From Planctomycetota bacterium (GTDB lineage Bacteria > Planctomycetota > Phycisphaerae > Phycisphaerales > UBA1924), in contig JAFEBO010000012.1 of NCBI GenBank assembly GCA_018242625.1, positions 372,001-436,000 on the forward strand: DNA of 64,000 bases, in the 5' to 3' direction. A program made the position numbers and the translations under genes. Numbering within the stretch: the stretch's first letter is position 1; the number at the start of each line of letters is the position of its first letter. The notes under the pieces are model-generated. The model saw nothing but the letters and a program-made list of their open reading frames with translations. It had not been told where the DNA came from and searched no databases. Positions 43,730 to 51,207 of this stretch are shown here, piece after piece.

Positions 43730-44451
43730 AGCCGGCCCTGGATCTCAACTGCGATCTTGGCGAAGAGGTCATCGGCCATGACACGGAGCTTGCGCTTCTC
43801 GGCCTCGTGACTTCCGTCAGCATCGCGTGCGGCGGGCATGCTGGCAGTGTCGCGACGATGACCGACCTGGCTCGCGAGTGTGGGATTCGAGGCGTTCACA
43901 TCGGCGCGCATCCGTCCTTTCCTGATCGTGCGAACTTCGGACGCGTCGCGATGAGACTCCCGCTCGACGTCCTGGAGGCATCGATCGCCGGGCAGATCCG
44001 CGCCTTGATCGATGCCGCGAAGCCCTGGCGGGTGCGCCACGTCAAGCCGCACGGAGCGCTCTATCACGCGGCCAACACCGATCCGGCCATCGCGGAGGTG
44101 ATCGCGATGGCGTGTCAGAGCGTCGATGCCGATCTTGTTCTGATCGCCCAGGCAGATTCGATGCCGCTCAAGGCGTGGCGTACTCGCGGCTTGAAGGTGG
44201 CGGCTGAAGCCTTTGCTGATCGCCGCTACGAACCGGACGGGACGCTGCGCTCCCGCGCCCTGTCGGGCGCACTGATCGAGGACCCGCAGGCCGCGGCGGA
44301 GCAGGCCCGGCGCATCGCACGGGGCAGGCCGATCGAGACCTCCGGGGGCCACCCACGCACGATCGCGGCCGAGACAATCTGCATCCATTCCGATACGCCC
44401 GGCAGCCTGGAGATCGCCAGGGCAGTTCGAACGGCCTTGGAAGAGGCGTGA
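43726..44451 (+). CDS. pxpA: 5-oxoprolinase subunit PxpA (LamB/YcsF family)
   Basis: The protein has 241 residues. The GTG start overlaps the MFS stop (GTGA). The family motifs are complete: DLNCDLGEE, VSIACGGHAGS, GVHIGAHPSFPD with FGR, VRHVKPHGALYH, AEAFADRRYEPDGTLRSR and ICIHSDTPGS. It provides the metal-dependent hydrolytic part of 5-oxoprolinase. The operon order B-C-carrier-A differs from E. coli B-C-A by the inserted transporter. Confidence 0.94.
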   Translation: MKPALDLNCDLGEEVIGHDTELALLGLVTSVSIACGGHAGSVATMTDLARECGIRGVHIGAHPSFPDRANFGRVAMRLPLDVLEASIAGQIRALIDAAKPWRVRHVKPHGALYHAANTDPAIAEVIAMACQSVDADLVLIAQADSMPLKAWRTRGLKVAAEAFADRRYEPDGTLRSRALSGALIEDPQAAAEQARRIARGRPIETSGGHPRTIAAETICIHSDTPGSLEIARAVRTALEEA

Positions 44452-44522
44452 TGCGACAACCATTGCGGATGTTCCCTGTACACTCATGGCGCACACGCCA
44501 GGCCACGAACCCAGATTCAGCC

Positions 44523-45689
44523 ATGCAAAAGACTTTTATGAGCAGTTCCGGCGCGGCTTCCTTCGCCTTGCTGGCCTTGTCGTTTTCGACAGTTTCGCCG
44601 GCTCAGGTTGCGCTCAAGCGCCCGGAAGCTGCGGAGGGCGCTCCGAAGTCTGCCTACGGGCCGACGCTGGAAAATTCGCGCACGCCTCCCGGCACGGCCC
44701 CGGCGGGCATGGTCTGGATTCCGGGCGGGGAGTTCTCGATGGGATCGGAAGACCCGACGGGGATGGTGTGTGGCGGCCATGACACAATGCCCGATGCCCG
44801 GCCGGTTCATCGCGTTTATGTTGATGGATTCTGGATGGACGAAACCGAGGTCACCAACGCCCAGTTCGAGGCCTTTGTGAAAGCGACGGGGTATCGCACG
44901 ATCGCGGAGATTGCTCCGACCAAGGAAGAATTTCCGACAGCGCCGCCGGAAAACCTGGTGGCGGGTTCGACGGTCTTCACGCCGACAAAGAGCCCGGTCC
45001 CGCTGAACGATCACTACCAGTGGTGGCGGTATCAGCACGGGGCCAATTGGCGTCATCCCGAAGGCCCGGGTTCCGACTTCAAGCCGAGCGATCCGGTTGT
45101 TCATATCGCGTACGCCGACGCACTTGCCTATTGCAAATGGGCCGGCAAGCGCCTGCCGACTGAAGCGGAGTTCGAATTTGCCGCTCGCGGCGGACTGGCG
45201 GGCGAGCCGTATGCGTGGGGAGCCGAGCTGAGGCCCGACGGCAAGTTCATGGCGAACACGTTCCAGGGCAAGTTCCCCGTTCGTGATACAGGTGAGGACG
45301 GGTTCGTCGGCGTTGCACCGGTCAAGTCGTTCCCCGCCAATGGCTACGGGCTCTACGACATGGCGGGCAATGTCTGGGAATGGTGCAGCGACTGGTATCG
45401 CCCGGATACGTTCGCCAGGCAGATTGCCGCGGCGGGCGGGCCCAACAAGGCCATCCGAAATCCCAGAGGCCCGGACGCCCCGTTCGACCCGGCGGAACCC
45501 AACGAGAAAAAGCGTGTTCAGAAGGGCGGCTCGTTCCTCTGCACGGATCAGTACTGCACTCGCTACATGGTCGGAACCCGCGGCAAGGGAGAAGAGACGA
45601 CCGGCAGCAATCACGTGGGATTCCGCTGTGTGAAAGACCCGCAGCCGGGCGGATCGGCGGCTGCTGCGCCGGCAGTTCCTTCACGGTAA
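44523..45689 (+). CDS. Exported formylglycine-generating enzyme (SUMF1 family)
   Basis: The protein has 388 residues from the ATG at 44523 (MQKTFMSSSGAASFALLALS), which begins a signal peptide ending near AQ; a longer frame overlaps pxpA. FGE-sulfatase domain from about 58: MVWIPGGEFSMGSED, VYVDGFWMDETEVTNAQFEA, VAYADALAYCKWAGKRLPTE, YDMAGNVWEWCSDWY, and GGSFLCTDQYCTRYMVGTRG with C340 and C345, equivalent in spacing to the two catalytic Cys of human FGE, then SNHVGFRC. So it is a true FGE rather than an inactive homolog. It oxidises a sulfatase Cys to formylglycine. No sulfatase gene is in the window. Odd: predicted export. A TACACT box lies at 44479-44484. Confidence 0.9.
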   Translation: MQKTFMSSSGAASFALLALSFSTVSPAQVALKRPEAAEGAPKSAYGPTLENSRTPPGTAPAGMVWIPGGEFSMGSEDPTGMVCGGHDTMPDARPVHRVYVDGFWMDETEVTNAQFEAFVKATGYRTIAEIAPTKEEFPTAPPENLVAGSTVFTPTKSPVPLNDHYQWWRYQHGANWRHPEGPGSDFKPSDPVVHIAYADALAYCKWAGKRLPTEAEFEFAARGGLAGEPYAWGAELRPDGKFMANTFQGKFPVRDTGEDGFVGVAPVKSFPANGYGLYDMAGNVWEWCSDWYRPDTFARQIAAAGGPNKAIRNPRGPDAPFDPAEPNEKKRVQKGGSFLCTDQYCTRYMVGTRGKGEETTGSNHVGFRCVKDPQPGGSAAAAPAVPSR

Positions 45690-45713
45690 GACAATCAAGG
45701 CTGGCACTTTCTC

Positions 45714-47054
45714 ATGAACAAACACACCTTCTTTTCCGCTGGCGCGGCGCTCTCATTGATTGCCTCGGCGCTGTCCTTTGCCGAAACGCCGCCCGATCGC
45801 TACACGATCGTGCGGTGCGGCACGCTGCTGGCAAGCGCTGATCAGCCGGCCAGGCAGCGCCAGACGCTTGTGATAAAGAACGACAAGGTGGAGGCGATAC
45901 TGGACGGCTTCGACCCTCCGGCACTCACCTCTGCACGCGGTGCCGGTGCGGCGATCACGGAAGTAGACCTGAGCGACAAATATGTCCTGCCCGGCCTGAT
46001 CGATTGCCACGTGCACCTCACGATGGAATTCGATCGTGAACTCAGGATGCGCGAGTTCACAGAGTCTGATCCGTTCGTCACGCTCCGCGCGGCGGTGTAT
46101 GCCCGGCGCGACCTCGATGCGGGTTTTACCACCGTTCGCGACCTCGGCACGGGAAGGCCGGATGTTGTATTCGCTCTGAGAGATGCGATTCAGCAGGGGA
46201 TGCTGATCGGTCCGCGGATTGTGGCCGCCGGCCACGCGATCAGCATCACGGGCGGGCACGGGGATGGCACTACCGGCACCCGGCAGCAGCTGGTTCCAAT
46301 CCAGCGGCCGGAGGACGGGATTGCGGACGGGCCCGACGAGTGCCGGAAGGCCGTGCGCTTCCAGATCAAGATCGGAGCGGACGTCATCAAGGTCACGGCG
46401 ACGGGAGGCGTGCTTTCGGTCGCGAAAGCGGGGCTGGCGCAGCAGGAATTCGATGACGAACTCGCCGCCATCGTCGCCACGGCGCATTCGCTCCAGCGAA
46501 AGGTTGCCGCACACGCGCACGGGAGCGACGGGATCAACGCCGCGATCCGTGCCGGGGTCGATTCGATCGAACACGGCACCTACCTCGATGACGAATCGAT
46601 CAGGCTCTTCAAGCGGAGCAACTGCTTTCACGTGCCGACGCTTCTGGCGACGGCGACAGTCGCGGCGAACGCCGAGAAGCCGGGCTTCTACCTGCCGCAA
46701 GTGAACGAAAAGGCGCGCCAGGTTGCGCCGCACGCGCTTGAAATGTTCCGCAAGAGTCACGAAGCGGGCATCAAGATCGCATTCGGCACGGATACCGGCG
46801 TAAGCCCGCACGGCGAAAACGCCCGGGAATTCGCGCTCATGGTGAAGGGGGGCATGACGCCGCTCGAGGCCATCCGGGCGGCCACGATCGTCGCGTCCGA
46901 GTTGCTGGGCCTGGAGAAGGAAGTCGGGACGCTCGAACCGGGGAAGGCGGGCGACCTCATCGCCGTGTCTCAGGATCCGACGCGGGATGTCACCGAACTC
47001 GAACGCGTGCAGGTTGTCATCCGGAGCGGGCAGGTCGTCAAGTCTCCCGGATGA
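45714..47054 (+). CDS. Exported amidohydrolase (imidazolonepropionase/Xaa-Pro dipeptidase-like)
   Basis: The protein has 446 residues with a signal peptide (to about residue 23, LSFAE). Metal-dependent amidohydrolase barrel: DCHVHL with H99 and H101, carboxylated lysine K226 in ADVIKVTATGG, KVAAHAHG, SIEHGTYLDD and AFGTDTGVSPHG (catalytic Asp), then NAREFALMVKGGMTPLEAIR and a C-terminal beta-sandwich (GTLEPGKAGDLIAV). This set matches the group that cleaves Xaa-Pro or Xaa-Arg dipeptides. Exact substrate unknown. It follows the FGE gene by 24 bp. Confidence 0.88.
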   Translation: MNKHTFFSAGAALSLIASALSFAETPPDRYTIVRCGTLLASADQPARQRQTLVIKNDKVEAILDGFDPPALTSARGAGAAITEVDLSDKYVLPGLIDCHVHLTMEFDRELRMREFTESDPFVTLRAAVYARRDLDAGFTTVRDLGTGRPDVVFALRDAIQQGMLIGPRIVAAGHAISITGGHGDGTTGTRQQLVPIQRPEDGIADGPDECRKAVRFQIKIGADVIKVTATGGVLSVAKAGLAQQEFDDELAAIVATAHSLQRKVAAHAHGSDGINAAIRAGVDSIEHGTYLDDESIRLFKRSNCFHVPTLLATATVAANAEKPGFYLPQVNEKARQVAPHALEMFRKSHEAGIKIAFGTDTGVSPHGENAREFALMVKGGMTPLEAIRAATIVASELLGLEKEVGTLEPGKAGDLIAVSQDPTRDVTELERVQVVIRSGQVVKSPG

Positions 47055-47111
47055 GGCCTCGGCCCGGGTGCGACTTTTCGGATATTTCTTTTCACGATGA
47101 TCCGGAGCGGG

Positions 47112-47117
47112 TATTCT
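47112..47117 (+). promoter_or_regulatory. Possible -10 element (leaderless pseudopilin mRNA)
   Basis: TATTCT lies 7 nt before the ATG at 47125; no ribosome site is visible in the gap. TTTTCA lies 17 nt upstream as a weak -35. Confidence 0.45.
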
Positions 47118-47124
47118 GCCTCTC

Positions 47125-47952
47125 ATGCGCGAGAAGCGGCTTTGCTCTGCGTTCACTCTCATCGAGCTGCTCGTGGTGATCGCCGTGATCGCCGTTCTGC
47201 TGGCGATCACACTTCCGGCCCTCAAAGAGGCACGCAATTCCGCGCGATCAACGGCCTGCCTTTCCAATGAGCGGTCGATCGCGGCGGCGCTGGTGAGCTA
47301 TGCGGATGATTTCAAGCGGATCATTCCGCGGGAGTGCGGCTCATCCGATCTGTCCGTTCCCGCCGTCCCCCTCAATTCCGCACCGGCGCTCCGCTCGGAC
47401 GAACGAGTCACGATTTCATGGGCGTTCAATCTGCGTCCGTATCTCGATCCGCTCGCCCACGCGCGCGACAAGCTGGGAGGCAAGAACAACGATTGTTTCG
47501 AAACCGCGAGCTACTACCATGACCCCGCGCGGGTGCGCGATCGACACACGCTCCACTACGCCGCAAACGGCTTTCGCTTTTCCGCACCCGGAGTGAGCGC
47601 AGGAACCAAGCCGCCTTCCCCCCTTGACCTTGTGCGAAGCCCTTCCGAAACCTTCTACCTGACCTGTTTCAGCGAAGACAGCGATGAACTGCGCGCCCGC
47701 GCCTGGTACTCTGCAGATTCCAGCACGCTTCAAATCTCTCAGTTCTACGACCTTTGGGCCCCCTCACACCTGGCCGGGGTCGCGGACATGGAGACTCCCA
47801 CTCCGGGCACGGCCCAGCGAATCGCGCCCCGCCGTCACGGCGGAGTCTGCAATGTCGCCCGCTTCGACGGGCACGCATCCCCCGTCACCGGCCCCACCGT
47901 CAAGGATCTCAGCCGATGGGATGATGGCGATTACCGGCCGGGTCCGCCCTGA
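47125..47952 (+). CDS. Type II pseudopilin-like protein with prepilin signal
   Basis: The protein has 275 residues. The N-terminus has the class III signal CSAFTLIELLVVIAVIAVLL, with Phe+1 and Glu+5 and Ala instead of Gly at -1; it is cut by a prepilin peptidase and methylated in typical pseudopilins. The body ends with HGGVCNVARFDGHAS, a phrase typical of the planctomycete DUF1559/H-X9-DG pseudopilin families. These are abundant in planctomycetes and of unknown role. Stand-alone, no other type II secretion genes nearby. Confidence 0.85.
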   Translation: MREKRLCSAFTLIELLVVIAVIAVLLAITLPALKEARNSARSTACLSNERSIAAALVSYADDFKRIIPRECGSSDLSVPAVPLNSAPALRSDERVTISWAFNLRPYLDPLAHARDKLGGKNNDCFETASYYHDPARVRDRHTLHYAANGFRFSAPGVSAGTKPPSPLDLVRSPSETFYLTCFSEDSDELRARAWYSADSSTLQISQFYDLWAPSHLAGVADMETPTPGTAQRIAPRRHGGVCNVARFDGHASPVTGPTVKDLSRWDDGDYRPGPP

Positions 47953-47997
47953 ATCGGACAAAATTAATCTGATGAAGGCTCTTGGCCCGCTCCCCCC

Positions 47998-48019
47998 GAT
48001 TTCGGTATTCTCCGAAATC
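47998..48019 (+). promoter_or_regulatory. Inverted repeat around a TATTCT box before the subtilase remnant
   Basis: Perfect 8-bp arms GATTTCGG (47998-48005) and CCGAAATC (48012-48019) flank TATTCT (48006-48011), and the ATG follows at once at 48020. The hexamer is placed as a -10 element; the palindrome could be an operator or an RNA hairpin. Confidence 0.45.
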
Positions 48020-48736
48020 ATGACTACCTCGAAGTTCGCTTAGTCGCTCGCCGCTTCAGTCTCACTTTGCGCGGGCTTTGCCATCGCGTGGATCCTTCTT
48101 GACAACAGCGTTTACCTCGCCGGAGACGCCCGCAAGCTTCTGGTGAAGGACATCCGCAACACGGCGGCGGGCGCGCTCGCAACGGGCGGGACATCAACCA
48201 CGACATTCAAAGTCAACAGCGCCTCTCAGTCGCTGCGTGTGACGATGGCATTTACCGATGCCCCCGCCACCGTGCCCACCAGCTTCGCGCCGGTGAACAA
48301 CATCGATCTGCGTCTGATCGACCCGACGGGAAATGTCTATCTTGGCAATGTTTTCAGCACCGCGACAGGCTTCAGCCAGACGGGCGGAGCGGCCGATGCG
48401 ATCAATTCGATCGAGCACGCCTAAGTTGCCGCGCCCGCCGCCGGAAACTGGAAGGTGGAAATCACGGGCGCCGCGGTGAACGTTGGCAAGCAGGGATACG
48501 GACTTGTCATCACCGGCGACATTGCTCCCTTCAACCCCTGCCCCGCCGACTTTAACGGCGATCTCTTTGTGGAGGACGCAGATTTCGTTATCTTCGCGAG
48601 CGCGTACGAAGTTCTCGCGTGCGCGGACGCCTCGATGCCGGCGGGATGCCCCGCGGATCTGAACGGGGATCAGTTCGTCGACGACACGGACTTCGTGCTG
48701 TTCGCGGATGCCTATTCGCTGTTCGTCTGCCCCTGA
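48020..48736 (+). pseudogene. Decayed subtilase (S8) remnant: signal peptide joined to C-terminal domain and dockerin-like tail
   Basis: One frame of 239 codons runs from 48020 to 48736 but contains TAG at codon 8 (48041-48043) and TAA at 48422-48424. Codons 1-23 are a signal peptide (h-region SLAASVSLCAGFAIA after the TAG). Directly after comes WILLDNSVYLAGDARKLL, sequence found after the catalytic domain in S8 peptidases, then the beta-sandwich domain (LRVTMAFTDAPATVP, NNIDLRLIDPTGNVYLGN, GNWKVEITG, GYGLVITGDI). The catalytic domain is absent, implying an internal deletion. The end has two dockerin-like repeats (CPADFNGDLFVEDADFVIFA; CPADLNGDQFVDDTDFVLFA). Downstream gene guaD is convergent. 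Confidence 0.82.
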
Positions 48737-48744
48737 GGTGCGGG

Positions 48745-49212
48745 CTAGTACGCACGCCCCCGGGCCGCCTTCCACTCGGAAAAGAGCTCTGCGCATTCAC
48801 GCGGCAGGACGCCGCGCACGGCCCGGGTCCTGCTCTTGCCGATCCGGTACACCTCTTCGATCGGGAGGGTCAGCTCCGTAAATCCCGCCTTTTCCGCGTC
48901 GTCGATGGTCGCGCCGCAGTAGACGGCGTCGAGTTTGCTCCAGTGGATCGCCGAAGCACACATCGGGCACGGCTCGGTGGTCGTGTACATCTCGCATCCC
49001 GCAAGATCGATGGTCGCGAGCGCGCGGGCGGCGTTCTGAATGCACACGACCTCCGCATGAGCGGTCGGGTCGGTGCGTTTCCAGACCTCGTTGTGCCCGC
49101 CCGCCACCAGCTTGCCGGCGCGAACGACGACAGCACCGAACGGAGATTGGCCTGACGCGATCCCCTTTCGGGCCTGCTCGATAGCCAATTTCATCCAGTG
49201 GTCGTGATTCAT
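48745..49212 (-). CDS. guaD: Guanine deaminase-like nucleobase deaminase
   Basis: The protein has 155 residues. CDA/CMP-type zinc deaminase: H52-A-E54 (TAHAEVVCIQNA) and P-C82-x2-C85 (TTEPCPMCASAIHW). The C-terminal part (AGFTEL, then ELFSEWKAARGRAY) resembles Bacillus guanine deaminase, whose end closes the active site of a partner subunit, more than it resembles TadA. Guanine to xanthine is the likely reaction; tRNA adenosine deaminase is the alternative. A TACGCT box (minus, 49224-49219) lies 6 nt before the ATG with TTGAAG 18 nt further upstream. Confidence 0.85.
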   Translation of the reverse strand: MNHDHWMKLAIEQARKGIASGQSPFGAVVVRAGKLVAGGHNEVWKRTDPTAHAEVVCIQNAARALATIDLAGCEMYTTTEPCPMCASAIHWSKLDAVYCGATIDDAEKAGFTELTLPIEEVYRIGKSRTRAVRGVLPRECAELFSEWKAARGRAY

Positions 49213-49218
49213 GCCCTA

Positions 49219-49224
49219 AGCGTA
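49219..49224 (-). promoter_or_regulatory. Possible -10 element of guaD
   Basis: TACGCT on the minus strand ends 6 nt before the ATG at 49212; TTGAAG is found 18 nt upstream as a -35. Confidence 0.5.
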
Positions 49225-49252
49225 CGAAGCGTCGCCCGGCAGCTTCAACCCT

Positions 49253-50959
49253 TTATCGCCGCCAACCCGGACGCCCGGAACGATTCCGGTCCGGCCGAAA
49301 TCCCTGAGAAGAGCCGGCGCTGTGATCGCCGCGGTGTGACGCACCGTGCCAGGCGTTCGACGGCTTTTCCTCGATCGCCGGCTCCGGCAGTTCCGGGAGG
49401 CGGGTGATCGCGTCGAACTTCCTGCCCGTGGTGCGCTCGATCTGACGCAAAAGGCCGCGTTCATCTTCTCCGCAGAAACTGATCGCCGTGCCCTTGGCAC
49501 CCGCCCGACCCGTCCGCCCGATCCGATGCACGTACGCCTCCGGCTCCATGGGGAGGTCGAAATTGAACACGTGGGTGATTCCGTCCACGTCCAATCCTCT
49601 GGCGGCGACATCGGTCGCCACCAGGATCCGTGAACGTCCGGCCCTGAATCCATCCAGCACACGTTCGCGCTGGCGCTGGGCCTTGTTGCCGTGAATGGCC
49701 GAAGCCGAAATCCCGGACCGGTTCAGCGACTTGGCGAGCTTGTCGGCGCCGTGCTTGGTCTTGGTAAAGACGACGGCCCGCGCAACAGCGGCTTCTTGCA
49801 GCAGGTGCTCCAGGAGCACCGATTTCATCCGACGCGGCACCATGTACATCGATTGCTCGATCATCGGAGCCGCCGACGCGACCGGCGTAACCGCCACGCG
49901 GACCGGATCCTTGAGCAGCGAGTCCGCCAGCTTCATGATTTCCCGCGGCATGGTCGCGCTGAAAAGCATCGTCTGGCGCGTCGAACCGATGCGGCTCACA
50001 ATGTTACGGATCGGCATGATAAAGCCCATGTCGAGCATCCGGTCGGCCTCATCCAGCACCAGAATACGAATCCCGGAAAGATCGACAAGCCCCTGATCAA
50101 GCAGGTCAATCAGGCGGCCCGGAGTGGCGACGACGATGTCGACGCCTTCGCGAAGCGCCCGCACCTGCTTGCCCTGACTCACGCCGCCGAAAATGCAGAC
50201 GCCGCGCAGCCCGGTGTGGCGGCCGTACGCCGCAAAGCTCTCACCGATCTGCGTGGCCAGTTCGCGTGTCGGCGAAAGCACGAGTGCACGCGGCAGAATC
50301 GGACCCCGGTGCGCCATATCGCGAGGTGCCGTCTGCAGCAGATGCAGTATGGGCAGCGCAAATGCTGCGGTTTTTCCCGTACCCGTCTGCGCACAGCCGA
50401 GCATGTCCTTTCCCGCCATCAGCGGTCCGATCGCCCGACCCTGAATCGGCGTGGGCGTCGTATATCCCTCTTCTTCGAGCGCACGGAGCACCGGAGCCGC
50501 GAGCTGCAACTCGGCAAACGTGGCAACCGCAGGACCGGCGGTTACCTGAATTGCGGCGCGATCGTCGGCACCTCCGCGAGCGATCGTCCCGGCATGGTCG
50601 CGATCATTCGACCGGGATGGGCTCTCGGAATGCTTGGGGCCTCTCGACTCGAGATGCGGAGCCGAGCGTCCTTCGTGCGCACTCTGGCCATGATGCGGCT
50701 TGCGCTGAGATTTGCCGCCCTTGTGCGGGTGAGCGCCGGGCCCGCCGGACTTGAGCGGGTGATTCCCCTTCTCTGATCGCTGCGGATGATGCGCAGGGCG
50801 ACCCGCCCCAGACTGCTGCCCCTCGGCGAGCCCGGACGAAGAACGCTCGGACCTCGGGCGAGGCGCCGGATGAGAATTCGCCCGTGCGCCCTGATGAGCG
50901 GAGTGCGGATGCTTGGATTTATTGTGAGAGGGCTTACCGTGAAATGAACGTGACTGCAT
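49253..50959 (-). CDS. DEAD-box RNA helicase with basic, His-rich N-terminal extension
   Basis: The protein has 568 residues from the ATG at 50959 (MQSRSFHGKPSHNKSKH); an upstream ATG at 51046 is open but improbable. Residues 1-145 are a disordered His/Ser/Lys/Gly-rich tract. The helicase core follows: Q motif TPTPIQ, motif I AQTGTGKT, Ib TPGR, II DEAD, III SAT, then RGLDVDGITHVFNFDLP and motif VI HRIGRTGRAG. It unwinds short RNA duplexes in ribosome assembly, mRNA decay or cold adaptation. Basic tails in this family are usually C-terminal; here the tail is N-terminal. The 248-bp region upstream (50960-51207) has no gene; a long regulated leader, as in cold-shock helicases, is possible. Confidence 0.92.
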   Translation of the reverse strand: MQSRSFHGKPSHNKSKHPHSAHQGARANSHPAPRPRSERSSSGLAEGQQSGAGRPAHHPQRSEKGNHPLKSGGPGAHPHKGGKSQRKPHHGQSAHEGRSAPHLESRGPKHSESPSRSNDRDHAGTIARGGADDRAAIQVTAGPAVATFAELQLAAPVLRALEEEGYTTPTPIQGRAIGPLMAGKDMLGCAQTGTGKTAAFALPILHLLQTAPRDMAHRGPILPRALVLSPTRELATQIGESFAAYGRHTGLRGVCIFGGVSQGKQVRALREGVDIVVATPGRLIDLLDQGLVDLSGIRILVLDEADRMLDMGFIMPIRNIVSRIGSTRQTMLFSATMPREIMKLADSLLKDPVRVAVTPVASAAPMIEQSMYMVPRRMKSVLLEHLLQEAAVARAVVFTKTKHGADKLAKSLNRSGISASAIHGNKAQRQRERVLDGFRAGRSRILVATDVAARGLDVDGITHVFNFDLPMEPEAYVHRIGRTGRAGAKGTAISFCGEDERGLLRQIERTTGRKFDAITRLPELPEPAIEEKPSNAWHGASHRGDHSAGSSQGFRPDRNRSGRPGWRR

Positions 50960-51207
50960 ACAGAAACTCAGACTCCCCGATCCGCCGACAACCGTCGCGC
51001 GGAGCGAATGTTTCGGGCGTTTCCTGCACCAATCACGTTGGAACAAGGCATGCCGTACTGGGTGGAGCGACGGGAAATCCCGACGCTGCCAGCAGATTCC
51101 CAGGACGATCGGTGGGCGAGCCGTAAATCAGGCTCAAGCCGATAGTGCTCATGAGGCCACTGGCGAAGACGAACTATAGGCGCGCTCCCCCATCCGCGCC
51201 GCCTTTC

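Noticed and set aside
50960..51207. tRNA or other structured RNA gene between the helicase and rlmL
   Set aside because: No cloverleaf or recognised RNA fold could be drawn; it looks like a long leader or simple spacer.
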